Shown: one piece after another, positions 1-6,783 of the stretch | Layout: the number at the start of each line of letters is the position of its first letter | Numbering within the stretch: position 1 is the stretch's first letter | Assembly: GCA_938030645.1 (NCBI GenBank) | Contig: CALHHQ010000074.1 | Location: forward strand, 1 to 8,979 | From: an uncultured Rhizobiaceae group bacterium | GTDB lineage: Bacteria > Pseudomonadota > Alphaproteobacteria > Rhizobiales > Rhizobiaceae | Direction: 5' to 3' | Length of the DNA stretch: 8,979 bases | Position numbers and translations under genes: made by a program | The notes under the pieces: generated by a model | Seen by the model: only the letters and a program-made list of their open reading frames with translations | Told to the model about the DNA's origin: nothing | Databases searched by the model: none

Positions 1-1482
1 TGTGATCACGCTTGGCACACCTGCGCCAGGGTGCGTGCCAGCACCAACCAGATAGAAATTGGAGACCTCTTCGCTCAAATTGTGGGGTCTAAACCAGGCT
101 GACTGAGTAATAATGGGCTCAGGACCAAACGCCGCTCCATGAGGCGCATTCAACTCATCGCGAAATCCCTCCGGTGTCATGATACGCGACGTGATCACGT
201 GTTCGCCAAGACTTGGCATGATGGTGTCTTCCAAACGTTTTTGCATTTTCGCGCGATACGGTTCCGCCTGAGCTTTCCAGTCCACACCGCCTTCAAGATG
301 AGGAACCGGCGCCAACACATAAAATGAATCACAGCCTTGTGGTGCCATTGAAGGGTCAGTTGCTGTGGGGCGATAAAGATACATACTGAAATCTTCAGCC
401 AATACTTTGCGGTCGAAGATATCCATCAAAAGACCTTGATATCGCGGTCCCATCAAAATTGTGTGGTGGTCCACATCGTCAAATTTTTTGTCGGTCCCGA
501 AATACCAAACAAACAGGCTCATAGAGAGGTGGGTCTTTTTCAACTTACGCTTGGTCCAGCGCTTTGGCTTATGATCGGCCAGCAAGTTGTTATACGTCCA
601 AGATGAATCCGCATTGGATACCACCACATCCGCTGCGATGCGTTCGCCGTTTTCCAGCACCACACCCTTTGCGGCCCTGTCTTGTATGATCAGCTTTTCA
701 ACAGGTGCATTGCAACGCACATTTCCACCCTGCCCTTTGATCAAATCCACCATGCCTTGTACCAAAGCACCCGTTCCACCCCATGCATAGTGAACACCGA
801 ATTGGCGCTCCATATAGGCGATCAGACTGTAAATCGAAGTGACCCTCATGGGATTGCCACCCACAAACAAAGGGTGAAAGCTAAGCGCTATACGCAGCTT
901 TTCGTTTTTGATGTATTTTGCCACATGGGAATACACCGACCTGTCCGCACGGCGCAGGGCCAGCCACGGAATGAACTTCATCATATCCCAAATACGGCTG
1001 AACGGTTTAGCGCCCAGTTTCTCAAACCCAACAATATAGTTGGCCTTGCTGTCTTCCATAAAACGTTGATAGCCAGCCACGTCATCAGGATTGAGCTTTG
1101 CAACTTCTGCTCTCATATCTTCTGCATTGTCGTTGCAGGAAAAGAACGTGCCGTCATCAAAGCGAATGCGGTAAAATGGATCCATGGCTTTCAACGGCAC
1201 ATGATCTTGGAGTTTTTTTCCGCAAAGTTCCCACAGTTCATCCAACACAAATGGTGCCGTGATGATGGTAGGTCCAGCATCAAAGGTGAAACCATCTTGT
1301 TTAAAAACGCGCGCACGACCACCAGGCTGGTCCAGTTTTTCAAAAACGCTAACACGATATCCACGTGCGCCAAGGCGAATGGCAGCCGCCAATCCACCAA
1401 AGCCAGAACCGATAATTACAGCATGAGGTTTGTTCGCCACCGTAACTGTGGCCTGATCAGGATATGGAATATGTGTATTCAT
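1..1482 (-). CDS. crtI: Phytoene desaturase CrtI, 3' end cut by the window edge
   Basis: CrtI is an FAD-dependent, membrane-associated desaturase/isomerase that turns phytoene into neurosporene or lycopene in carotenoid synthesis. The reading frame is open for 494 codons from the ATG at 1482 to position 1 with no stop. Seen in the translation: the N-terminal Rossmann dinucleotide motif IIGSGFGGLAAA (about residues 23-34), EKLDQPGGRA, DAGPTIITAPF, ALSFHPLFVGGNP, FVWYFGT, SAWFRPHN and the C-terminal bacterial-desaturase signature GAGTHPGAGVPSVIT (480-494). Known CrtI proteins run about 510-525 residues, so only some 20-30 residues are missing. It follows bchO on the same strand after 43 nt. No Shine-Dalgarno is visible before the ATG, which lies inside a PpsR-like motif; a GTG at 1440 (residue 15) is an alternative start still ahead of the FAD motif. 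Number of desaturation steps cannot be read from sequence. The family call is firm; the start is less sure. Confidence 0.95.
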   Translation of the reverse strand, partial: MNTHIPYPDQATVTVANKPHAVIIGSGFGGLAAAIRLGARGYRVSVFEKLDQPGGRARVFKQDGFTFDAGPTIITAPFVLDELWELCGKKLQDHVPLKAMDPFYRIRFDDGTFFSCNDNAEDMRAEVAKLNPDDVAGYQRFMEDSKANYIVGFEKLGAKPFSRIWDMMKFIPWLALRRADRSVYSHVAKYIKNEKLRIALSFHPLFVGGNPMRVTSIYSLIAYMERQFGVHYAWGGTGALVQGMVDLIKGQGGNVRCNAPVEKLIIQDRAAKGVVLENGERIAADVVVSNADSSWTYNNLLADHKPKRWTKRKLKKTHLSMSLFVWYFGTDKKFDDVDHHTILMGPRYQGLLMDIFDRKVLAEDFSMYLYRPTATDPSMAPQGCDSFYVLAPVPHLEGGVDWKAQAEPYRAKMQKRLEDTIMPSLGEHVITSRIMTPEGFRDELNAPHGAAFGPEPIITQSAWFRPHNLSEEVSNFYLVGAGTHPGAGVPSVIT

Positions 1483-1491
1483 TATTGGACA
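1474..1491. promoter_or_regulatory. PpsR/CrtJ-type operator (TGT-N12-ACA) over the crtI start codon
   Basis: Reads TGTATTCATTATTGGACA, an exact TGT-N12-ACA with the preferred g before ACA. PpsR/CrtJ is the redox- and light-responsive repressor of bacteriochlorophyll and carotenoid genes in purple bacteria and binds this pattern, often as two copies 8 bp apart. Here an incomplete second copy (TGT at 1500-1502, partner bases CGC at 1515-1517) starts exactly 8 bp after the first ends. The crtI start codon (1482-1480, minus strand) falls within the site. A weak minus-strand -10-like CATAGT lies at 1496-1491. Binding is inferred from motif and context only. Confidence 0.5.
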
Positions 1492-1509
1492 CTATGAAGT
1501 GTCCAATAA
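1482..1509. repeat. Perfect 12-bp inverted repeat directly before crtI
   Basis: Left arm TTATTGGACACT (1482-1493), 4-nt spacer, right arm AGTGTCCAATAA (1498-1509); the arms are exact reverse complements. It fills the space where the crtI ribosome binding site should be and has no following T-run on either strand, so it is not a standard terminator. In RNA it would form a strong hairpin just before the crtI ATG; in DNA it could be an operator, because its inner parts are ACA and TGT half-sites of the PpsR pattern. Confidence 0.75.
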
Positions 1510-1525
1510 ATTAGCGCAAGCCGAC

Positions 1526-2470
1526 TCAGCTTTGTTCTAAAGTTTCCAATGCAAAGTCCGAAATAGCAGCAGCCACCTCTTCGGGCAGTTCTTCATGCAC
1601 CAAATGTCCTTTGCCACGAAAGTCCAACCGACTGCCGTGTTTCAAAAGGTTTGCCGTTTCGACTGCAGTGCTTGGCGAAATAGTGCCATCTCGCATTCCA
1701 ATGATTTGCAGCATTGGAATGGGCAAGTGGGATAGAAGCTCTCTCATAGGTTCCAAATCCCAATTTGCCATCATCGCCAATGTGCCATTCACATGATCGC
1801 TGGACAGCATGGCCTTTTGATAGAGCGCCAAACCTTCCTTGTTTAATTTCGACCCAGTGGATTCTATTAAACTTTCGATGCGTCCAAAATTTCCCGCTGT
1901 AAAGGAAAACAGCTTGGGAACAATTGGATTGAGAAACAACAGTTTCGCCGCCAACGGAAACATGCTGCCCGCAAACCCTGGAAACGGATAGAACGCGCCG
2001 TTGATGGAAACGATTGACTTCGGCTTCAATCCGCCGGCAGCGACCGCTTGAACGCCAATCGCCGCACCTGCGGAATGGCCAACAATAATATCAGGTTGAA
2101 TGTCCTCTTGTTGCATGAAAGCCGACACAGCTTCAGCGACTCGAGCCAATGTAGGTTTGCCATTTCCCAGAGGGCTGGTGAAACCATGCCCCGGCAAATC
2201 AATTGCTGTGACGGAAAACTGTTCGGCCAAGATGGGAAGCAACTCAGCGTATGAGTGAGTCGTTGCCCCACTGCCATGAAGCAACAGCATTTGCGGCTTT
2301 TGCTCCAAGCCTTGCCGCTTCTCCAACCGTTGCCCTAGCCCTGTTTTTTGCCCCGGCCCCATTGTTTGTCCCGACCCCATTGTTTGAATGTGCCAACGCG
2401 TTCTGTTGCAAACAATGAAATTGCTGTGCTCTCGATTGGGCCAATTCGCTCCGTCGCGCAACCAATCCAT
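1526..2470 (-). CDS. bchO: Magnesium-chelatase-associated alpha/beta hydrolase BchO
   Basis: BchO is an alpha/beta-hydrolase-fold protein encoded with bchI and bchD in purple bacteria; its exact role in bacteriochlorophyll synthesis is not settled. The 314-residue product opens with MDWLRDGANWPNREHS, typical of the family, which supports the ATG at 2470. Seen: LLLHGSGATTHSY (oxyanion region, 62-74), IDLPGHGFTSP (90-100), nucleophile elbow GHSAG with Ser133, likely acid Asp261 in GMRDGTIS, and His289 in GKGHLVHEE, so the catalytic triad looks complete. The start lies 2 nt after the bchD stop (TAG-GC-ATG), which implies translational coupling. Odd: residues about 30-59, between the first strand (RWHIQ) and the second (MLLLHG), hold a repetitive Gly/Gln segment encoded by an 18-bp tandem repeat, where relatives have a short turn. 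Confidence 0.93.
   Translation of the reverse strand: MDWLRDGANWPNREHSNFIVCNRTRWHIQTMGSGQTMGPGQKTGLGQRLEKRQGLEQKPQMLLLHGSGATTHSYAELLPILAEQFSVTAIDLPGHGFTSPLGNGKPTLARVAEAVSAFMQQEDIQPDIIVGHSAGAAIGVQAVAAGGLKPKSIVSINGAFYPFPGFAGSMFPLAAKLLFLNPIVPKLFSFTAGNFGRIESLIESTGSKLNKEGLALYQKAMLSSDHVNGTLAMMANWDLEPMRELLSHLPIPMLQIIGMRDGTISPSTAVETANLLKHGSRLDFRGKGHLVHEELPEEVAAAISDFALETLEQS
2339..2392. repeat. 18-bp tandem repeat, three units, in frame within bchO
   Basis: Units at 2339-2356 (CCCTGTTTTTTGCCCCGG), 2357-2374 (CCCCATTGTTTGTCCCGA) and 2375-2392 (CCCCATTGTTTGAATGTG). The last two are identical over their first 12 bases, and the first differs by a few. A more decayed copy may precede at 2321-2338. On the minus strand they encode hexapeptides TMGSGQ, TMGPGQ and KTGLGQ, followed by the weaker RLEKRQ. 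The 18-bp length keeps the bchO frame whatever the copy number. Confidence 0.8.
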
Positions 2471-2472
2471 GC

Positions 2473-4317
2473 CTAAACCGCTTGCTGACGCACGGCTTGA
2501 GATAAAGATGTGGAACTGGCAAACGGCATGGGAACATATGCGGCATCCATAGCCCTTGCCAGATTTTCTGCACGTTCGCTGGGCTGACGACCCACGTCAA
2601 TCAGCATCACATCAAATCCTTCAACGCGAATGCATGCAGCGACCTGCAACGCATCTTCAAGCGCTTTTGGGCGACCACCATTGCCGACCATATCAACATT
2701 GGCACTGCCATCGGTGAGAACAACAATGCTCATTGTTCTGCCCTGACGGCGTTCTTCGGTCGCAATTTCAAGAGCAGAAAACAAACCGCTAGCGAGGGGG
2801 GTCCCGCCTCCCCCCGGCAATGCTGCTAAGGCCCGTTTTGCGCGCACCAAAGAACGTGTGGGCGACAACAACACTTCTGCAGCCTGCCCTCTAAAACTCA
2901 CCAACCCCACATGATCTCGACGCGAATAGCTTTCCCCCAAAAGCAGTTCAACGGCACCTTTGGTTTCAGCCAGTCGATTGAGCGCTGTGGATCCCGAGGC
3001 GTCGACCACAAACAAACACGTACTTCCTGATTTCTGTTTGTACCGTTTAATGTGAAAATCCGAGGGCCTGATATGAACGCGCCCTGCTCGATCAATAGTG
3101 TCTTTATTGTCCGCACCTCTTGATTTTTGCCATGGCACAGCGGCCCGCAACGTCGCAATCAAATCCAGCCTGTTTCCAGATCGAAGCTCTCCGCGCCTGC
3201 TCGACAAGCGCCGCCCTCTGGTGGATGCCTTTTTAACAGCACCAGACCTTCCTTTCGCACTTCGTGCGCTCTTCCGCTTATTCAATTCTGCCGTGGCCTT
3301 CAATTGCGCCAACAAGCCTGACGGCAAATTGGCAGCCAGTGCATCCAACAAGACATCATCAGGCGGTATGTCTAGATCGGTCGCGGTTTCATCCGGCTCC
3401 GTAGAGTTTTGCTCACTCTGAGACGCTTCGGGGTCTTGATTGTTTTCTTCTGGTTCAGGCTGAGGCTCTTGCTCTTCGCCTTCTTCTTGTGAGGGCATTT
3501 CTGGCATCGCCGCAGCACGTCCAAGAAGAGTCAGACGCACGGCATCCACAATATCACTTTGCTCCACCGCCTTTCGACCGTTCAACAAACAAACAAGTTT
3601 AGAAATTTGAATAACTTGCATCGCTGGCCGCATGGAATGGAGACCAAAGGCCATTGCCATTTGGCAGATGTCTTCATACTGAGCGTCAGACAGGTCGGCT
3701 TCATGCGCAACTGCACGCAATCGAGTTTTGACCTCAACTTTTGTTGCCCGAAGACTGATCTTGGAAATATCTATGTGCAACATCAATCGATCAGCTAAAC
3801 CAGCCGCCAATCCGCCTTCATCAGGTTCACTTTCATCAAAAGCGATCAATCCGAACTCACTGGGAAATTCTTGGCTCAATCCATCTCGTTCAATACGGAT
3901 TTCACCACTGTCCATCACCATCGCGATCTGAGCAGCCACATTGGGTTCCAACCCATCCGCCATGGGCGCAATCAACAGACCATTGTGAGCTGAAGCAAGA
4001 AGGCCTTTGCGAACAACCGTATGACCCGAAACTAAGGTATCACTGATGTCCAAGCCACCAATCAGTTGCTCTTCAGAGATACCAACAGGAAGACGACGAA
4101 CTTGTTTGTGCGGCATGCGTGATTGTAGTTTTTCGAGCCAACAGTCACGAACCGGACCCGCTTGCGCTTTGATGCAAATACCGATTGAGCCCTTATGAAC
4201 GGCACGTTCCATAGCAAGTGCAAAGACATCTACTGCCAGCAAGGCGTCAGCCCAAAGCTGCACTTCTTCCGAGCTTGTTTGGTTGTCAAATTCCGTCGCT
4301 GTTTGAGGTTCAACCAT
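2473..4317 (-). CDS. bchD: Magnesium chelatase subunit D
   Basis: BchD pairs with BchI in the ATP-driven double-ring complex that, with BchH, inserts Mg2+ into protoporphyrin IX in the cytoplasm, the first committed step of bacteriochlorophyll synthesis. The 614-residue product has the usual three parts. Residues about 20-270 are an AAA+-like module without a Walker A, as in purple-bacterial BchD. Residues about 272-322 form a strongly acidic Glu/Pro/Gln/Ser linker, followed by a basic stretch (about 346-378). From about 415 there is a von Willebrand A domain with a complete metal site: DASGS (439-443), Thr506 in GGGTPLASG and Asp536 in VVLTDGS. The segment RAAVPWQKSRG (391-401) is also typical. 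The ATG at 4317, 13 nt after the bchI stop, was chosen; an open frame extends to 4503 but only as overlap inside bchI. It is somewhat longer than the roughly 560 residues of R. capsulatus BchD. Confidence 0.96.
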   Translation of the reverse strand: MVEPQTATEFDNQTSSEEVQLWADALLAVDVFALAMERAVHKGSIGICIKAQAGPVRDCWLEKLQSRMPHKQVRRLPVGISEEQLIGGLDISDTLVSGHTVVRKGLLASAHNGLLIAPMADGLEPNVAAQIAMVMDSGEIRIERDGLSQEFPSEFGLIAFDESEPDEGGLAAGLADRLMLHIDISKISLRATKVEVKTRLRAVAHEADLSDAQYEDICQMAMAFGLHSMRPAMQVIQISKLVCLLNGRKAVEQSDIVDAVRLTLLGRAAAMPEMPSQEEGEEQEPQPEPEENNQDPEASQSEQNSTEPDETATDLDIPPDDVLLDALAANLPSGLLAQLKATAELNKRKSARSAKGRSGAVKKASTRGRRLSSRRGELRSGNRLDLIATLRAAVPWQKSRGADNKDTIDRAGRVHIRPSDFHIKRYKQKSGSTCLFVVDASGSTALNRLAETKGAVELLLGESYSRRDHVGLVSFRGQAAEVLLSPTRSLVRAKRALAALPGGGGTPLASGLFSALEIATEERRQGRTMSIVVLTDGSANVDMVGNGGRPKALEDALQVAACIRVEGFDVMLIDVGRQPSERAENLARAMDAAYVPMPFASSTSLSQAVRQQAV

Positions 4318-4330
4318 CGAAGCGTTGCGC

Positions 4331-5389
4331 CTACGCAGCGTTGCGTGTGGTGAATATTTCTTCCAATGAACGTTCGACACGAACTGTGTTGCGCGCATCA
4401 TCCAATGGATTGCGGCGCAACCTATGAGCCAGCGCGAGAGGCGCCATTTTGCGCACATGATCAGCGGTGACGGAACGGCTGTCTGAGAAGGCCGCTTCTG
4501 CACGCGCAGCTTTAATCAAGGTCAATTCACCACGCAAACCATCGGTGCCAAGCGCGATGCATATTTCAGCAATCAATCCCAACACTTCGTCATCAACATG
4601 CAGCACTTTCAGAGCCTCACGGGCTTTCAATATTGCATTGCAAAGCTTGGTGTTTTGACCCTTCCAAGATTTGCAGAACTCGGCGGGGTTTTCATCATAG
4701 GCTTCGCGCCGACGGATAATATCAACCCGCTGTTTCACATCGGCAGGGGTTGTAACGTCCACAGACAAACCAAATCGGTCGAGCAATTGTGGACGCAACT
4801 CACCTTCTTCAGGATTGCCGCTTCCCACCAATACAAATCGTGCGGGATGGCGAACACTTAGGCCTTCCCGTTCAACCACATTCCAACCAGATGCCGCTAC
4901 ATCGAGAAGCACATCAACAAGATGATCTTCAAGCAAATTCACTTCATCAATATAGAGATAACCGCGATTGGCATCCGCCAACAAACCTGGTTCATAAGCT
5001 TTTTCGCCCGAAACCAATGCCCGTTCGATATCCAGTGCACCCAGCACCCGATCCTCAGTAGCGCCGAGTGGTAAATCCACAACGGGCACATCAACGATTG
5101 CAGTTTCCTCTGCCGCCAAATTGGCATTGTTTGCACAATCACTGCACAGGTTTCCCGAACCCGCCGGATCACATTTGTAGCGACACGAGTTGACTGCGGT
5201 TATAGTTGGCAACAAAGCTGCAAGGCCACGCACAGCCGTTGTTTTTCCCGTTCCCCGATCCCCCAATGCCAACACCCCGCCCAGTGAAGGGTCCACTGCG
5301 GAAAGAACCAAAGCATGTTTGAGTGAGTCCTGACCCACAATCGCAGTGAAGGGATAATTGTGATTCTGTACAGTCTTCCTTGCAGTCAT
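4331..5389 (-). CDS. bchI: Magnesium chelatase ATPase subunit I
   Basis: BchI is the active AAA+ ATPase of Mg chelatase and forms a hexameric ring that works with BchD and BchH. With the ATG at 5389 the product is 352 residues, close to the 350 of R. capsulatus BchI. Seen: FTAIVGQ (14-20), Walker A GDRGTGKT (43-50), VPVVDLPLGATEDRVLGALD (101-120), EPGLLADANRGYLYIDEVNLLEDH with Walker B (133-156), sensor-1 region LVGSGNPEEGELRPQLLDRFGLSV (187-210) with arginine finger Arg206, and sensor-2 region DGLRGELT (283-290). All core residues are present. Odd: a loop at residues 69-85 carries four cysteines (C-x3-C-x8-C-x2-C), where Rhodobacter BchI has none in that pattern. Alternative starts are an ATG at 5416 and a TTG at 5500; the conserved region begins only after 5389. 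First gene of bchI-bchD-bchO(-crtI), diverging from bciB. Confidence 0.97.
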   Translation of the reverse strand: MTARKTVQNHNYPFTAIVGQDSLKHALVLSAVDPSLGGVLALGDRGTGKTTAVRGLAALLPTITAVNSCRYKCDPAGSGNLCSDCANNANLAAEETAIVDVPVVDLPLGATEDRVLGALDIERALVSGEKAYEPGLLADANRGYLYIDEVNLLEDHLVDVLLDVAASGWNVVEREGLSVRHPARFVLVGSGNPEEGELRPQLLDRFGLSVDVTTPADVKQRVDIIRRREAYDENPAEFCKSWKGQNTKLCNAILKAREALKVLHVDDEVLGLIAEICIALGTDGLRGELTLIKAARAEAAFSDSRSVTADHVRKMAPLALAHRLRRNPLDDARNTVRVERSLEEIFTTRNAA

Positions 5390-5461
5390 GGCAGGCCCGT
5401 TCTCCCAGCACCCCATTTCAGCAGACTTACTAGAAGTTAGCCGGAACAAGAATGCGATAGT

Positions 5462-5479
5462 TGTCAAACTTTGTTGACA
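5462..5479. promoter_or_regulatory. PpsR/CrtJ-type operator shared by divergent bchI and bciB
   Basis: TGTCAAACTTTGTTGACA is an exact TGT-N12-ACA with symmetric arms TGTCAA and TTGACA. The TTGACA arm (5474-5479) is also a perfect -35 for the plus strand, and its complement supplies TTGACA on the minus strand, so a bound repressor would cover -35 elements facing both bchI and bciB. It lies about 73 bp from the bchI ATG. No convincing minus-strand -10 was found at normal spacing. Inferred from motif and position. Confidence 0.6.
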
Positions 5480-5501
5480 GTCATGCAAACCATATGACAA
5501 T
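5474..5501 (+). promoter_or_regulatory. Predicted sigma-70-type promoter for bciB
   Basis: A perfect -35 TTGACA (5474-5479), a 16-bp spacer and a -10-like GACAAT (5496-5501, four of six consensus bases). Transcription would begin near 5508. The -35 is one arm of the PpsR-like palindrome, the usual geometry for repression by this regulator. Prediction by eye only. Confidence 0.4.
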
Positions 5502-5538
5502 TTTTATGGACATGTACAGACGTTGAATTTGTAGGACA
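5495..5538. promoter_or_regulatory. Two degenerate PpsR-like sites 8 bp apart
   Basis: TGA-N12-ACA at 5495-5512 and CGT-N12-ACA at 5521-5538 each match five of the six core bases and both end in ggACA. The gap between them (5513-5520) is exactly 8 bp, the classic spacing of paired CrtJ/PpsR sites. They would cover the start region of the bciB transcript. Each alone is weak; the spacing is what makes the pair notable. Confidence 0.3.
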
Positions 5539-5591
5539 CTCTGACCTCATTTCCGCCTATTGATAGTTTCCGAGATGCCGTACCGAGAAAA

Positions 5592-6749
5592 ATGTGTACG
5601 GATTGCGGTGTCTCGCGCAGCGCTGAACCATCGCGATGCGGCGTTGCCTGCCAGTTTATAAAACCGGATTACCCAAAATTGGAGACACAAGTTCACGGCA
5701 AGCCGCGAGGCCTAAGCTATGAAAACGATGAACTCTTCTTTGGGCCATTTCAGAAAATTGTACGCGCCAGCATGAAGGCGCCCAGACAAGGAGCTCAATG
5801 GACCGGCATTGCGACCACAATTGCTGAAAGGCTTTTAAGCCATGGCAAGGTAGATGCTGTGCTGGCCATGAAACCAGACCCGACAGACCGTTGGAAACCG
5901 TTGCCCGTGATCATCACCAAAGCCGAAGATATGAAGCAATGTCGCGGAATGCGCATGGGTTACGCACCCATTCTGGCATTGCTGGAACCAGCTATCGAAG
6001 CCGGCCACAAACGTATCGCGATCGTTGGCATTCCCTGTCAGGTTTATGCTCTGCGCGCACTTGAAGCGGAACTAGGGCTTGAGCGGTTATATGTGATTGG
6101 AACCCCTTGTTCCGACAACACGACGACAGAGAACTTTCACGGCTTCCTCAAATTACTGAGCGCAAAACCCAACACGATTTCGTACCTAGAATTCCGCGCA
6201 GACTACAAAGTTGAGCTTAGGTTTGATGATGGCGGCAAACAAGAAATTCCATTCTTAAAGTTGCCAATTTCGAAACTGCCGGATGATTTCTTCCCGCTCA
6301 CGTGTCGCACCTGTGTCGACTACACCAATGCCTTAAGCGACATCACTGTGGGCTATATGGGGGGGCAAGGCGAGCAATGGTTGATTGTACGAAACGAACG
6401 CGGCCAAGAATTGCTTGATATATTGGGCGATGACGTTGCAATTTCAGAACCAGGCACGCGCGGCAAACGTCACAAACATGTGGCGGGTTTCAAAAAGAAT
6501 GTAGAACTCGCCGCTGGCGGACTGCCCCTACGTTCAATGCCAGATTTTGTGCGCCCCATTGTGTCTTGGTTGATGCCTAAAATTGGCCCCGCAGGACAAG
6601 AATTTGCGCGAACACGTGTGGAAATGAAAGCGATCGAAACAGTCTTGCATTTGCGCAGCAAAATACCCGCTCAAATGAAAAACATGGTGCCTGCGCATAT
6701 TTGGTTGCTGGTGGAAAACTATGGCCTCACCAAAAAAGACAATGAATGA
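5592..6749 (+). CDS. bciB: FrhB-family reductase, probable BciB-type 8-vinyl reductase
   Basis: Member of the coenzyme F420 hydrogenase/dehydrogenase beta-subunit (FrhB) family, which carries FAD and Fe-S clusters. In phototrophs the BciB branch uses ferredoxin to reduce the 8-vinyl group of divinyl (proto)chlorophyllide. Seen from the ATG (385 residues): an N-terminal cysteine cluster Cys2, Cys5, Cys16, Cys20; GAQWTGIATTIAERLL (68-82); CRGMRMGYAP (118-127); the family motif IVGIPCQVYALRALE (144-158); IGTPCSDN (169-176); and TCRTCVDYTNALSDITVGYMG (237-257) with Cys238 and Cys241. Placement beside bchI and upstream of dxs favours a pigment role. The start is uncertain: with the ATG, Cys2 sits at the extreme N-terminus, but the frame stays open upstream to 5535 and an AGGA (5533-5536) precedes a CTG at 5541, giving 17 more residues. 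Other FrhB-family roles cannot be fully excluded. Confidence 0.85.
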   Translation: MCTDCGVSRSAEPSRCGVACQFIKPDYPKLETQVHGKPRGLSYENDELFFGPFQKIVRASMKAPRQGAQWTGIATTIAERLLSHGKVDAVLAMKPDPTDRWKPLPVIITKAEDMKQCRGMRMGYAPILALLEPAIEAGHKRIAIVGIPCQVYALRALEAELGLERLYVIGTPCSDNTTTENFHGFLKLLSAKPNTISYLEFRADYKVELRFDDGGKQEIPFLKLPISKLPDDFFPLTCRTCVDYTNALSDITVGYMGGQGEQWLIVRNERGQELLDILGDDVAISEPGTRGKRHKHVAGFKKNVELAAGGLPLRSMPDFVRPIVSWLMPKIGPAGQEFARTRVEMKAIETVLHLRSKIPAQMKNMVPAHIWLLVENYGLTKKDNE

Positions 6750-6783
6750 CGTTTCAATCTTTGCAGCTGTAGCGACTTCAAAA

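Larger units (their letters stand above)
5390..5591. other. Divergent bchI/bciB intergenic regulatory region
   Basis: About 200 bp without a confirmed gene. It holds one exact and two degenerate PpsR-like palindromes, a plus-strand promoter candidate, and an AGGA (5533-5536) that may serve an upstream CTG start of bciB. The part next to bchI (5390-5460) could be coding if bchI starts at the ATG at 5416. No RNA gene or terminator hairpin seen. Confidence 0.6.

Noticed and set aside
682..1497. Plus-strand open frame of 271 codons
   Set aside because: It is antisense to crtI, whose minus-strand translation is a continuous, well-conserved desaturase. The plus-strand product has no recognisable motif and many Cys/His/Ile residues typical of a shadow frame.
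1482..1509. Terminator between bchO and crtI
   Set aside because: The hairpin is perfect but is followed directly by the crtI ATG, without a T-run on either strand.
4318..4503. 62-codon N-terminal extension of bchD
   Set aside because: It lies wholly inside bchI in another frame and has no family similarity; the ATG at 4317 just after the bchI stop fits known BchD N-termini.
5390..5500. Extension of bchI to a TTG at 5500
   Set aside because: It would run through the PpsR-like operator and promoter region and add 37 residues with no resemblance to BchI. The ATG at 5416 remains a minor alternative.
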